From: Cladorhizidae sp. MBARI D1340-BT2
Lineage: Eukaryota; Porifera; Demospongiae; Poecilosclerida; Cladorhizidae
Reading direction: 5' to 3'
Assembly: GCA_028752905.1 (NCBI GenBank)
Contig: JAQNBH010000014.1
Coordinates: 21,547,990-21,611,989 of the forward strand
DNA: 64,000 nucleotides
Both the position numbers and the translations under genes were made by a program. Numbering within the stretch: the first letter of the stretch is position 1; every line of letters begins with the position of its first letter. This document shows, piece after piece, positions 1-11,940 of the stretch. Below the pieces are notes generated by a model. It ran no database searches. It worked only from the letters and a program-made list of their open reading frames with translations, and was not told where the DNA came from.

Positions 1-93
1 GCTGCAGCTATTTTGGGGACTTTGCCTAAGATTGATTTGTTGGTTATTTCTGTTTGGGTATATATGTTACTTTGTCAGTTAAAATGTATGTAG
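1..93 (+). pseudogene. C-terminal tail of endonuclease-type LINE ORF (cut by window edge)
   Basis: The first frame is open from base 1 to a TAG at 91-93 and begins AAAILGT. The same ending, an alanine-rich stretch followed by I/L-L-G/S-T, closes the other three copies of this LINE family in the window (417-918, 20809-23702, 32240-34390), where it follows an A-V-Q-R-G-N/D motif. I read it as the last 30 residues of another copy lying mostly to the left. The match is short, so the call rests on resemblance to the other copies. Confidence 0.5.
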
Positions 94-416
94 TAATTAT
101 TTATTTATTTTTATAATTTGCATAGTGTTAATAGACTCGGATATTGCCCGTGTATTTATTATTGATTATACAGATTTTATTTATTTATTATTATATTTGT
201 TTATATAATAATATTATATATATATTTGGCAATTTTTGCTATTATAATATGTATTTATTTAATTGTTGTTATCAATAATTAATTGTTATCATTATCGCGA
301 TTGTTATTTTCATTTTATTTATTTATTTTATTATTTTTATTATAATATAATTAATGTCAATTGTTTTTGCAAAAATACCAAAATAATAAAAATAAATACG
401 TAACCTAATGACAAGT
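94..416. other. AT-rich spacer between two facing LINE tails
   Basis: This is almost pure A/T, rich in TTATT and TATAA runs, with no gene. It lies between the stop codons of two converging LINE C-termini and is probably their 3' untranslated ends. Confidence 0.4.
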
Positions 417-918
417 TCAACACCTGACCAACCCTAAAACAGATAAGGCATTCCCTCGCTGGACTGCCACTGAGAGACGCTGAAGGAGGTGAGTATATAC
501 AGACATTCACCTTCCAGTTCTTTACCTTATCCTGAGGCTAAGCTCCTTCAGGAAAGCCATTAACCTGTTTGCCAATGACCCCCAATAACTCGATGGCCAC
601 AAGCACAAAAAAGTGGAAAATATCTAGGCTGGCATATTTGGCCACTTTTTTCTCCTCGGCCATAGCACTACTCACTGCTGCACCTCAATATGAGGGGGGA
701 AACGTATCTGGACAGGTTGCATCCCACAAGTTGCTTGCCATTCTTCCATGGCACCATGGTTACCCCATGAGGCCTTTTCCCATCAGAACGAAAGAGATCC
801 AATGGTTTCATCCTGGAAGGGGCACCTGCACATGACAATGCTCGTATGACGGTAGAAACGTCAAGACCATGCGTGGCAAGGCGATACACTTCTGATCCAC
901 AGTGCTGGCAGTTATGTT
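417..918 (-). pseudogene. Degenerate 3' end of endonuclease-type LINE
   Basis: Read on the minus strand, this holds in order a CxxC zinc-knuckle start (CQHCGSEVYRLATHGLDVS, near 860-918), the nuclease core with SDGKRPHG and PWKNGK (near 745-800), a K-E-L stretch near 540, and the tail LQRLSVAVQRGNALSVLG ending in TGA at 417-419. The order equals that of the longer copy at 20809-23702. The PD of the PD-(D/E)XK core has become PH, the segment between the zinc knuckle and the nuclease core is deleted, and several stops and frameshifts break it. It is a dead fragment of a restriction-like-endonuclease LINE. Confidence 0.8.
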
Positions 919-942
919 TATTTTATTTTTTTGAACTCTCAG

Positions 943-1020
943 ATCATTTCACAATAATCAACTTGAAATTGTCTTCTATAGACGCTTCAGGCTCTTGCCT
1001 TCATCAGTGCTGGGCACGTG
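943..1020 (+). repeat. Dispersed foldback-family fragment
   Basis: It carries AATAATCAACTTGAAATTGT followed by CTTGCCTTCATCAG, the two signatures of the foldback repeat seen at 1262-1393, 11675, 19060, 28735 and 43355. It is a partial copy. Confidence 0.45.
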
Positions 1021-1261
1021 AACCGGCACATGCGTCTAGCACGTGAACCAGATGTAAATAAAGCACTGGGGAAAAGATTTCTGCTTCAGCAATTATCTGT
1101 GGCTGTACAAAGAGGCAATGCCATCACAGTCTGAGAGCAATGGGAGGCTTTGCAAGCAGGGATAGCCAACAAATAATAAAAAGTAAAAAAATTAAAAATT
1201 AATTAAAAAATATATATAAACAATGAATGAATTCTCAATGAAAACTATCAGTTGACATTTT

Positions 1262-1393
1262 AATCACCCTCAATAATCAAATTCATATTGTATTCTTGCT
1301 CTAACCTTCATCAGGAATAATTATTCCTGATGAAGGCTAGAGCATCTAGCTAGTCGAAGAATACAATTTGAAGTTGATTATTTTGAAGGTGAT
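1262..1393. repeat. Foldback (inverted repeat) element with perfect 32-bp palindrome
   Basis: The centre is a perfect 16+16 palindrome (1305-1336) with half-site CCTTCATCAGGAATAA. The flanks continue the symmetry imperfectly: AATCACCCTCAATAATCAA on the left mirrors a segment ending near 1393. The arms total about 60-70 nt each. The shape fits a foldback or MITE end, and the same arm sequences recur elsewhere in the window. Confidence 0.75.
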
Positions 1394-1429
1394 TGATAAT
1401 AAAATAAGTTAAAAAAATATTATGGTGGT

Positions 1430-1515
1430 CGTGGCTTCAAGTTCAGGTTCATGAGAATAGCTCCCCAGCAACCAGGAAAGTCCATTCCACAGTCTCAATT
1501 GAATCATACTTTGGT
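1430..1515 (-). repeat. Dispersed repeat core, copy A (inverted)
   Basis: On the minus strand it reads TCAATTGAGACTGTGGAATG, then TTCCTGGTTGCTGGGGAGC and CTTGAAGCCACGACC. The same string in diverged form occurs at 11851-11937 and 19485-19570, both on the plus strand. In all three places it sits close to the foldback signature, so the two appear to belong to one composite repeat family. Confidence 0.7.
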
Positions 1516-1738
1516 GCTAGGCTGATGCATGGAAGAGATCAGCATCTTCAGTCTCTCTCGCTTTCTGTAGAGTTTAGCCACTCACTGGCGAAGTTTGCTG
1601 CACCTCTTTCTGCTACTTGCCCAGGGATTTTAAACAGTAAATGCTGTCATCATGTGACCAATCTGTCTCGACTGAAACGTCGCAACTTTTGAAGGATTTG
1701 ATTATCACTTTAGTAGTAATGGATGCCAAGTTTCCCAC

Positions 1739-1743
<5 letters not shown>

Positions 1744-1779
<36 letters not shown>
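1744..1779. repeat. (AC)n microsatellite
   Basis: A run of AC dinucleotides of about 36 bp, essentially perfect. Confidence 0.95.
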
Positions 1780-1781
<2 letters not shown>

Positions 1782-4700
1782 CTGACAGCATTATTTTCTC
1801 TTGAGCTTTCATACTTCCTACTGGTGCACAGTGCAATCGAGAGAGCGTTTTCTTTCGATATAGTGAATGGTGCACAGTCAAATAGAGGGTGTGTTCTATT
1901 TGAGGTTAATTAAGAAAATACAGTACATATGATAGGATCTGTGGGAAAGAGTCAATTGTACACAGAGAAAACTAAACTTTCAAATTATTACGTCTTGATA
2001 TCTACTGGTGCTGCATTATGCTGCATTATGCTTTTCAAGTTAGGCCAATTATAATTCTTTGACCTATATCAATTTTATTTGGTGTCAATGTTAGGCGATC
2101 TATACTGCTATGGCACTCTCCCAGCAAGGCCAGACAAACTAAAGTCTAAGAGTTCTCAGCTAGTATCTTAAAGATATTCAACCTACAGACATACGAAAAT
2201 GTAACTGAAATTCCCAGAGGGGGCTGACCTTAAATATTCTGGCAATGGGATATGACCATATGAAGCTTCCATGGAATGTGGTGAATAAGGTATCCTTGTA
2301 AAATGCTCATTCCAATTCTCGCCACTTGACATGACAAGGACCATTTCACACTCATTCTTGCAGCAATGGCAGGTTGAAAGAAGGTAATTCTGTTGTTGTT
2401 TTCAAGGGGGTTCACCCAATTCAAGAATTTTATTCCAGTTCCTGGTGTAATTCTCACAATGAGTCTTAATGGGTGGGTACATGAAGCCTTGGCAATTAAA
2501 TGGGTAGATGAAGTATGGGTTCATACAAGTTCCAGCCATTGCTGACTCAACTGGGATGACTACATGTATGTGTATAGTATAGGCAGTGATAATTAAACAA
2601 GCACTTTGCACCAAGTATTTGAGTGTGGGCCACATGACGGAGAAGGTAAAGGACCAACCTGTCAGCACTGATGAGTGAGTAATTCCTGTGAGCCTTACCA
2701 TCCCAACAACACACTGCTAGTAGATAAAATTAGCCATTTCATACATCAGTTTATCATGACTTGTACATCGCTGGAAGCTAATGGAGAACATTCCTTAGCA
2801 AAAGCTGGAAATATGAAATGTTCCCAGACAGGTTGACTTGCCAAAAGTGTGTGAACAAAGCTTGGGATGCAATCAACTTAGACTTAAGGCCTCTCCACCC
2901 TGCACTTAAAGCAATGTGTATTAATGAGCATTGGGTCAGAGGAAAATACTGATGCACATTGATGCACATTCATCACGTACATAAGCACCAAAATAAACCG
3001 TACCAAGCAAAAATAAAAAGCCTACCAAAGTCATTCAAAATCATATACTGTAGCTGTAGTTGATATGGAGTTTATTTTTGCATCTGTTTTCTTGCTGATC
3101 AGCTACGTACAGAACATTTTCTGTGGAGAACAAAGAGGAGAGAACTGAAGGAAAGGTAGAATCAATCAAGGTTGCAACTGCACGAATTTCAGAAGTTCAG
3201 ATGCAGGGTGTATAAACATAGCAACAGTTCTCTAGCAATGTAGTTTGTCTAGCTATATAGCTACTCTAGCTAGCTAGTTTGATCACAGACCACAGATAGT
3301 ATACAGCCCCAACTGCAGCACCGTGAAGACGTGAGCGAATGAAATTACTTTCAATGCACACTCACGTAGTTATTTGAACACTGTAGCTCCGATACCTATC
3401 GATGTTGACCAGAATAATGCACATTAATGAGCATTATTTCAAATTTGAATGCAGTGTAGACGCGACCAATGCGCATTAATGTTCTTGGCGTGTGCAGTAT
3501 GGACAGGGACTAACTGGAAATTAATGCAAGGCAAGCAAACGTGCAATAAAAACATCTTTATATCACATTGCTGAAGTATTATCCTACTCGAAGCATAGCT
3601 GCAGGCCAAACACTCTACACTGATCTGTAAATTATTGATGTCATCAGATTGGATTGTAATATGGAGAAGCAGCTAAGAGTAGTATATTACTCACTGTTTT
3701 CAAGGAGTATCCATATAGAACTTGCCTGTAATGATCATTCCCATTTTATAAAACGTGACATAGCTAGAGTGTGTTGATGAATAAAGTGGCTAAGTTAAAA
3801 TGAAACTTTACCTCAGCCTAAGGAAGCGTCTCCATCGTGGGCTGTTGTGCTTCTCCCGTGATTTTTTATAAAACTCTCTCTTCTTTTAAAAATCTTTGTT
3901 CTGCTGATTCAAAGGCAGGCTTTGACTTTTCTCTCTCTCTCTCTCCTTTTCTGTTCCTTATCCATTGTGGAAAATCAAATAGCTAGCGGTTGTTCTTAAA
4001 AATATTTGGAATCTGCAGCTGTGCACATAGCTATCGTTTTAGCATGCACGTGAATAGGTAAATAGTTATAAACATACATTAGATAAAGAACTCGGAACTA
4101 ATTAATTATCAGGACTGGCAATCTCTGTTTACAACTTGTTCAGTTCCTTGCTCTTCATTCAATTTCTTGCTAAATATGCTTGTACCTGCCTAGACAATGC
4201 CAGCCTGAGATCTTTATAGACTTGTGTTCACCCTCATTTAATTTAATGTTTGCTCCTTGTAGCCATGGAAATGATTGGGGAATAAGATGTACTTTTTAGC
4301 TGTTAGATCTTAAAGCATAATATAGTCAATAATGATAATGGTGTTGGGCAAGCTATGCTAGACCTCATAGGAGTACGCAGTTCATCAATGATGGATGATA
4401 GGAGGATTTTTTTTGGTATGGAGAGATTATTCCATTGTACAAATGACATCATCAAAATGTTAGCCATCCCTCATTAATGAACAGCTTACATGTCATATAT
4501 GAACTCCTTCACTAAAATTAATCCTGTACACTGTATTTCTAGTTTAAACTTTTTACATTTCTCAAAGAGATGTGCTTTTTTTTACCTTGCTTCCCTGCTG
4601 AACTAGTTACATTTCTTGACTTCCTGGTGTCCCGGCCATCAAGTTCATTTTTGCCCACATATTTGTCTATTTGCTTTGCCCAATTAACCACTGACTTTAT

Positions 4701-4868
4701 TATAATTTTTTTATTATAATAATATGCTTAGGTTTTTTCATGTATATGGTTTTCAACTGTTTATATCATGAATAGAAACATAATAACATGAAGTTGGGTA
4801 TAAAAATCTAAAGCTCTGTATCACTATATCGCTTATGTCTGCATCATAGTGTGAATCAAAGAAAATCA
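1780..4868. other. No gene recognised
   Basis: There is no long frame or known motif here. Short AGCTAGCT-rich stretches occur near 3240-3280. Two places (2915-2980 and 3410-3490) share ATTAATGAGCATT-type words and could be ends of an old repeat. Open frames here are under 100 codons and unlike known proteins. Confidence 0.4.
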
Positions 4869-4879
4869 TTCAGGAGTAA

Positions 4880-5085
4880 GTCCTTTCTCTTTTTTCATGA
4901 GCGAGCGGATTCAGTGTAATCACAGCTAAGCATAGATAACTTTGCAGCTTCCCTCTGAAGAACAGCTTCCAATACCAGTATAGGCACCATTCATGATGAC
5001 AGTTGCAATCATTGGCCATTTTGATTTTGCTCTTTTGGCCTGTCAAACCATAAGTAAAATCTTGTGACTGGCTAGGACATCCAGT
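4880..5085 (-). pseudogene. Unidentified coding-like fragment related to 45430-45750
   Basis: On the minus strand, two overlapping frames carry CSSEGSCKVIYA and then VITLNPLAHEK. The frame at 45430-45750 has [15 protein letters not shown] followed by [10 protein letters not shown]. The order, spacing and DNA words (GCAGCTTCCCTCTGAA against GCAGCTTTCCTCTGAA) agree, so these look like two copies of one sequence, this one frameshifted. I do not recognise the family. Confidence 0.4.
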
Positions 5086-5089
5086 GTTT

Positions 5090-6200
5090 AGCATGATCGG
5101 TTAATTGTTAATATCTTTTTTTTTAGTTAGCAGATATAACCATTTAAGGCATGCAATCGCTTAACCACTTCTTCATGCGGCGAATTACAGTACTTGAGTT
5201 GATCGACATTTTATGAAAACAAAATGTTAGCTAGGAAACAAATTACAGTGCAGCATCAAGCTTGCCGATTAAATTATGAGTTAGTGGCTCTCAAACCCAT
5301 GGGCAGTTGAGAGAAAACATCAACTTGCTATTTGGTGTATATGTGCTTAACATAATTATTATAGAGTTTGATGATTTTATCTAATTATCTAGAAGCTAAT
5401 TGACGAATCTGAAATATAGTTTAATCAGACAACTTCTGTGGGCTATATATTGGAGTGTTTAATGCCAGCAAAACATACTGCTGTTAGTGTGTGATGAAGA
5501 AATAATTACATGAATATATATTTTTGTCATTTTAGTTTGAAATTAATCAAATCTACAAAATGAGACTGAGTTTTATTGGGATTTTATTGATTAAGCACTT
5601 ATACTTTTGCTGCTAGCATCAAGGAGACAACTTCAAGAAGGAATCCAGAAAGTATTTTAACAATGTACAATACAGTGTATGTACATACATATATGCATAG
5701 AGAAAAAAGAACAAATACATTTAAACCTCTACATTTATAAACAAGACTATATCCATGTAGACTACAACCAGTTAATTAAATGACTCTTTACCACAAAAAA
5801 CCATGTACACCAATCAAAATGTATAATACTGGTCTATATGTTCTCAACAAATCGCAGCTAACAATAGAATGCAATGAGTTTCACTATAATCAACTTTTGT
5901 AACTTTGTAATTGTGTATATGATAAAAGTAGCACAAATTGGTTTTAGTGTTGCTGTAATGAATTTAGTAAAGGATCTGCCTCATGAGACTATACATGAAA
6001 TAGAACTAATTAAAATTCATGCCTAAAGCTAACTGCCTACTGCATCCAATAAGATACTGTCTTAGTGCCCTAGTGTGTGGCTAAGCACAGTGTATCACAT
6101 GAGTGTTAATGGTATACTCTAGTCAAATAGTATAGCTGCAGTAACTATGCAACTCTTGTATGTGGGCCACTTCTACTTTATTGCTTTTTTCCTTAAAATT
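5090..6200. other. No gene recognised
   Basis: AT-rich sequence without long frames, repeats or motifs that I can name. Confidence 0.4.
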
Positions 6201-6204
6201 TGTA

Positions 6205-6525
6205 TTCCAACCACATACTTGACCACATACTTAAGTTTTAGTGCCTAATGATAAAGTCGTTGTATAGAGTAGGGCTTCCTCTAACCACTTGTGCTAAATT
6301 CAGTACTCTAGCACTTGGCAAACTGGAGATAGTTATGCAGAGAAATGAGAAATCAGGCACTCAGGTTTTGAGGGACCACCACTTTAGCTCCAGTAACTTG
6401 AGTATAGTGAAAATGTTTTAGTTCAAAAGAGAGCGCACTGAGGGGCCTATTATATATCAAGTCCATACCACGAAGTTTGAAGAATCTATGGAGCTATAAA
6501 GTGGTAACCACAAGTTTTTTTTAGT
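6205..6525 (+). repeat. Dispersed 300-bp repeat, copy 1
   Basis: This shares long words in the same order with 53390-53695: TTGACCACATACTTA, AGAGTAGGGCTTCCTCTA, CTCTAGCACTTGGCAA, CACTTTAGCTCCAGTAACTT and ATATCAAGTCCATACCA. Both copies end at CCACAAGT followed by a T- or A-rich run. It is non-coding, perhaps a SINE or MITE; its class is not clear. Confidence 0.8.
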
Positions 6526-6599
6526 ACGTACTAGTTTATGGTATCGGTCCCCATTCAATTTCAAAGGGATATTGTACTGATACGATTAACCGCTATGGG

Positions 6600-6870
6600 G
6601 GAATCACTGACGATTCTGTAGAGCAGTAGCACTGTAAGCATTCTATAGAGAGAGTAGTATGTAAGAATTCTATAGAGCAGTTGTATATAGTGTAAGCATT
6701 CTGTAGAGCCTTAGTATGTAAGTATTCTGTAAGCATTCTGTAGAGCCAGTAGTATCTATTCTATAGAGCAGTACTTGTGTACATAAGCATTCAACACAGC
6801 AGTACTAGTGCTAGCATTATGTAGAGCATCAGTTATTAATATGGATTCTGTTGAGCACTAGTATAATATC
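6600..6870 (+). repeat. Degenerate tandem repeat around ATTCTRTAGAGC
   Basis: The words ATTCTATAGAG and GCATTCTGTAGAGC with AGTAGTAT recur at irregular spacing about eight times. It appears to be an old, decayed minisatellite. Confidence 0.6.
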
Positions 6871-7500
6871 CTACAGTTTTATATAAGATTCAAGTCCATG
6901 AGTAAGAAAGGAAGGCTTACATCACACTCTGACTAATAATTCTTCAAGGATATCGATCCAGGATCATTTGTTTTTAAAATATGAAGGGACACAGATATAT
7001 ACCATCCAATGTGGACCCCTACTTTGGGAGAAAAGTTGAACTGCGAGTGTGAGCCTGACAACTGCACCGATCCTTATGCTGTTGCTGTTGTAAGCAACAG
7101 GAAAGAATCCATTTGTATGGCTGGTCAATCACTGCAGCTTAACTTTTACATCTGCTAGCTTCACTTCTTGGTCTGACAACTCCTTGTAGGCACCTTATTT
7201 TTAGGCATTCTTTCCTTTATAAACTTGAGCAAAGACATCCTGTGCTTCAGCAAAAACAAACAGTGGAATGTAGATGTTGGGTGCAGATCATGCATAATTT
7301 TATTTATTCTTCTACCACCAAATCGTCAGCTAAAACTCTGTCAATATTTCAGACTTTACAGTATCTAGTAGCTCTACATGTCACTTCTCAGTTGTTAATT
7401 CTGAATTCTATTTTGAATGAGATTGTTGCAACTTGTTATAACTAAACAGCTATACCAACGTGCACGCAGTGTTTGCACTACAATTGGCAATTCGGATTAC
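6871..7500. other. Spacer before gypsy relic
   Basis: No gene is recognised. Part of this may be the untranslated left portion of the gypsy relic that begins near 7505, but no long terminal repeat pair was found. Confidence 0.3.
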
Positions 7501-7504
7501 AACA

Positions 7505-7990
7505 ATGGTAGCCACTCTCAGGAAAATAAACGAGTTCAACTCCAATATTACTGCTTACCTAGAGAGTATAGAGGTCATCTTTACAGATGCAGATGCAAAG
7601 GAACCAGCTGTTTTCATTAGTTGCATAGTGGTAAAACCTACGGAGTCTTGAAGAATCTTCTTCAAGTATCTGCTTGCACCAGAAAAATCAGTCACAAAGG
7701 AACTAAGCTCTGCACTGATGTCCTACTATGATCCAAAGCCATCTGTCATGCTCAGCGATGCCACTTCCACAAGCACTGACTGCAGTCGGTAGCAGAATTC
7801 ATTGCAGAATTCCTTGAGGCTGGCTATTTTCTGTGATTTTGAAGCTAATCCGGCCAAAATACAAGAGATTGCCTTTTTGTGTGACCTCACCCCTGCCATT
7901 TTTAAAACTTTGTGGAATCTACATGTAAAATAAGCACAAAATATGTGACATTTTTGAGAGTTGACATATGAATGCTGTGAAATAGCAAAT
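7505..7990 (+). pseudogene. Ty3/gypsy gag relic
   Basis: The frame starts MVATLRKINEFN and runs through YLESIEVIFTDADA and AVFISC, which is the shape of a gypsy capsid core (start of gag, then a Y-L-E-R-hydrophobic helix and a V-F-L segment). In shifted frames it continues LLAPEKSVTKEL, YYDPKPSV, QSVAEFIAEFLEAG and FCDFEANPA, matching the later gag helices (Y-x-P-K-P, V-A-E-Y, H-C-D-F-G). Stops and at least two frameshifts separate the pieces. The assignment is from motif memory of the family; the pieces are in the right order and spacing. Confidence 0.75.
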
Positions 7991-8479
7991 GGAAAATTCC
8001 AATTGTGAACCTTGTTCACATTTCAACTCTCTCACCCTCAGTCATGCAGTCATTTGTCAGCCTCATGGTTCTAGTTTCACCGCCTTTGCGCCTCCAGTTC
8101 AATCAGCTTCATGCTTCTGCTTCTTCAGTTTACTTCATGTCCATCAGCCCTGAACATCTTATTCTTTTCACAACATGCATTCATCAACTTCTCATTAGCC
8201 TCATGTTTCAGTTCCCTCCAGTCATTCACCCCCGTCCCTTCTTGGTCTTCTGCTTCTGTTTCTCACTCACCATGCTTCTTGCTGAAAAGCTGTAGTGATT
8301 GTTTACAGTACATACAAGAAACAGAGTATACCCTGTCTTTATTTACAAGGCTACAGGTCTCCTGCAATCTCCACAATTTTTAAGGAGGAGGATTCATAAG
8401 CTACTAACCCTTCAAAAATCATAGAGTAGAACTGGATGATTAAATAACTGCATATTCACACCATCATCTGCTGCAAGGG
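7991..8479. other. Region between gypsy gag and pol pieces
   Basis: About 490 bp lies where protease and most of reverse transcriptase should be, and no RT motif is visible. It has C/T-rich stretches with serine- and phenylalanine-rich frames that I do not recognise. The relic therefore carries a large internal deletion or replacement. Confidence 0.4.
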
Positions 8480-8785
8480 CTACAATACTTCCAACATTCA
8501 AGGTAAACTTCACCATCTGAATGACTTATTCAAGAAACTTGCAAGTTTGAAATGGAGTAATGCCTGTGAATGAGCATTCAATTGAGATAAACAAGCATTG
8601 ATTTCAGCTCAGGTTCTGTTTCACAACCAAGAGTACCCCATTCATTTGGTAGCCGATGCCTCAGCCTATGGCATAACTGCAGTTATGACACATATTCTGA
8701 TGGAATGGAGCATCTCATGCACTATTTCTGGTAATTATTCTCAAACTGTGAAAGAAGCCTTATGTTTGAACATGTATGCAGAGTG
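8480..8785 (+). pseudogene. Ty3/gypsy RT-RNase H junction relic
   Basis: One frame reads LHHLNDLFKKLASLKW, then a broken segment, then VLFHNQEYPIHLVADASAYG and NYSQTVKEAL. This is the end of the gypsy RT thumb followed by the RNase H opening (V-L-x-x-x-x-x-x-P-x-x-L-x-x-D-A-S-x-x-G) and the S-x-x-E-K-E-A-L helix. The catalytic Asp of the DAS motif is present. Stops lie upstream of VLFHNQ and the domain ends soon after KEAL. It belongs with the gag relic upstream, on the same strand. Confidence 0.8.
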
Positions 8786-8799
8786 TGGGTGGTAGGGGT

Positions 8800-11670
8800 G
8801 TGTCTGTACTAACTACATATATCTTTGGTCTAACTACTTGTTGTACCAAACTGTTGAGGTCCAAGTGCAATATATACCTACCCATGGAACTTTATACATT
8901 GTTTCCTAATCTGAGCACTTTGTCAGACATCTGCTAATCCATTCCAGTTGGGACTGCATCAGTCAAAAGAAACTACATCGAGAAACTGTCTAATGAAAGT
9001 ATCAATTGAACCACAGAAAAACTACCTGATGACGATTTAGAAGCTATTGTTGGTGTGCAGAATAGTATATAAAAATTGCTGTGTAAAATTCAATGTTAAA
9101 TTTTTGCATTATTTTGTTATTAGAATTCCATTGGACCAATTCTGTTAGTTTTTTCTCTAGCTAGTAGCTTGGACATTTTTATTCTCGTATATGCTAGCAT
9201 AAATTTTGATTTCCAAAGGAGGGACGCAGACTTTTTCAAGATAAATTCAATTTACTTCCTGCCCCACCTTGAGAGAGAAACCCGATCTATGTATCCATTA
9301 ATAAATATATCAATCTTATACCATGAACTAGCTTAGATTAGAGCCAGAAGATCTTTACTGTAACATCAGCAACTGCAAGAGATATAGTAGTAGTCTTATA
9401 CAATAATGCTTGGCACAAGATGGCAGGATGCTTAAAGTCATGGTTCAAGTTTTCAAGTTGTCACCATGTACCTCTTTTTTGTCTGTACAGTATTAACTTA
9501 GGGAAAATAAGTCTGGTGAGCCAGCCCTTCTCCGAATTACATTGGTGTGATATATTGCAACTGTTCAGTCATGAGAGATTAGGTAATACAAACAATGCTA
9601 GTGGCCAGCAGTCTACCTTACATCATCATGAGGGTTTGCTCTAAGAAACTCTATATTGGTCATCTCACTTCTGACCTAGAAAAAAGGACTCTCTTAGCAA
9701 GACTTAATGTTCTCAGGGTTGTGGTGTCCCATTTTTTTTTACCAAACTCACTGTAATCCATTGGTGTTCACTTTTCCCTTAAAAAATTGCTTAACTTCCT
9801 AAATATCCACCATTATTTGAAAATTTTAAGACAAACATACTGCTGTGTGCTGGAAGTTCCTTACTTGTCCTTTTGTAGTATATAAGCAACTTTAAAAAAT
9901 TAGCTGTACTGCCAGAACATGAAAGCCTTTGACTATGGTACAGCTGAGCTTCAATAAATGCCTCCATTGCCATCTTAAACTCGTAATACAAGTACAGAGG
10001 CTTTGTCATATCTTCTGGATGTGAAAAGGCAGGAAGAAGTACAGCAAGTGTATATAATATGGTGTAGTAACTGGGGAAAGAAGAAGTAAAAGTAGAGAAA
10101 ACGATTTGGCTAGTTCAATAGGCATTCTACATTTGTTATAATGATAATTGGAGAAATGTACAGCTATAGTCGGCCCTAAAATGGAGGTAGCGAGAGAGCT
10201 TTTCTGGCAAATGAGTCCAGGTCAACACGAATTCTCCATTTATTGTAATCTTTTGTTGTTTTCAGAAAGGTGTTAACCGGTGAGATTGACTTCTTATCCT
10301 TGTTATTGTCCTTGTAGATAATGCTGTAGCCTTTGCCAGTCTCTCATTCACTCTCACTCTCTCTCATCATAGACTTTCCTCCCTCTTCTCTTCCTTGAAA
10401 TTTTCTTTCGTATTTGTGATGATATAACTTGACTGCAATGTTAGACATACACCAAGACCAGTTGTCTTCTTGAATTTATGGCTAGGACCATCACTGATAC
10501 CACACACATCCCCTTGGCATTGTTTTGTTGAATACACATAATTATAAGCATGCTCGGTATATGGACTTGCATGCAGGAACACTTACAGTAAGTAATAATG
10601 TTTGGTTTCTTCTACATGTCAAAATCCTGGCTAGCTCTCATGATGATAACATCAATACTATACAGATCAGTATTGAATTAGGCCATCAGTTAGTAACCAA
10701 TGCAACCCTCATGGTGATGCAATGCTAGGATTGTTTTTAGTATAGCTAATCTTGAACAAATGTATGACAGCGTATATTTATTATAACAACATTAATTTTA
10801 TGCTAGGCATACTTTTGTAATATCTTAACCAGCTTTACTTGTCCACAACAGTGCTATAGCAAACATTTTCCATTTGCTCACCTGCATAAAATACTGCTAG
10901 CTGATACTTTGCCAAAAATTAGTTACACACTGCACTTGACTATGGATGACAAGTGAATTTGAATAGACTACAGTTCTGACTTACAGGAAGGTATGCTCTT
11001 GTGGGGCACCTTTGCCATGTTTTCCAGGCTGACAAACCTTACACTGGCATTTTCGTTCCCTCTGAAGCTTTGGATTCTAAAATGGACACCAGCCATACCT
11101 GCCCACCAATGAATCAAATCCCTTCCAACTTGGTACATTTGCCATTTCTTTTCTCCAACCTGAATATATTCACTGTTAATTATCACCCAACACATGCTTG
11201 AAAACAACTCCACATGTTATCAGCTGGGAGGGCAAACATGGCCATATGGCCATCTTGATTCCTAAAACAAACAATTGTTTTGAACAATACCATACTGTTT
11301 TGCCTCTAAGGCATGAATTTTGGTTTAAACTTTGGAGGAAGCAGAACAAGACCATACATGCTTAACTCCTACATCATGTTGGTCATAATTCATATGGATT
11401 AAACTACTTTTATACAGTCTAGTATTGATTATTTACTGTTTAACCTCCCATTAGATGTACACCACAACTTTATAGGGACTCAAGTGCATTTATAACAATC
11501 TTCATGAAGATCTTAGTTTTGTATAAATTGGCAACTGAATGAATATGCATAGCTATAAAATATTAGCATGTAACATATTAAAAAAAATGTAGCAAGATAC
11601 TACTTTGACAATCTGGGGATAATCTAAAACAATTGTGTTGTATTTCAACAAGTTCATACAATTACAATAA
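8800..11670. other. No gene recognised
   Basis: Open frames here are at most 81 codons and resemble nothing I know. A 9725-9745 T-run and scattered AT-rich segments are the only visible structure. Confidence 0.4.
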
Positions 11671-11674
11671 CCTT

Positions 11675-11940
11675 GTAAATAGTCGACTTGAAATTTACTT
11701 GTTTGATATTTCAACTAAATGATCTAGCTTTCATCAGGATGAAATTACCAGCTGGTATTGTTGGTGGAAGCTACCACCTTAGACTAGGCCAGAAGACAGA
11801 AGGGACTGCTATTGAATGAGGCATTGCACCATAGTCTATCACTAAAGTGTGAGTGGTTCAATTGAGACTGTGGAATGGGCTTACCTGGCTGCTGGGTAGC
11901 CACTCTCGAGAGCATCAACTTGAAAGCAAGACCATCATAG
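11675..11940 (+). repeat. Foldback-family element, copy B
   Basis: The left end has TCGACTTGAAATTTACTTGTT and AGCTTTCATCAGGATGAA, the foldback signature. The core at 11851-11937 has TTCAATTGAGACTGTGGAAT, TTACCTGGCTGCTGGGTAGC and CTTGAAAGCAAGACCATCAT, shared with 1430-1515 and 19485-19570. A long TTTATT-rich tail follows to about 12130. Confidence 0.7.

Noticed and set aside
2230..2970. Possible DDE transposase relic from short frames on both strands
   Set aside because: No catalytic triad or ordered motif could be found in any frame.
8005..8383. Plus-strand frames of 90-96 codons between the gypsy gag and pol pieces
   Set aside because: They are Ser/Phe/Leu-rich from a C/T-biased stretch and lack the protease D-S/T-G motif or any RT motif.
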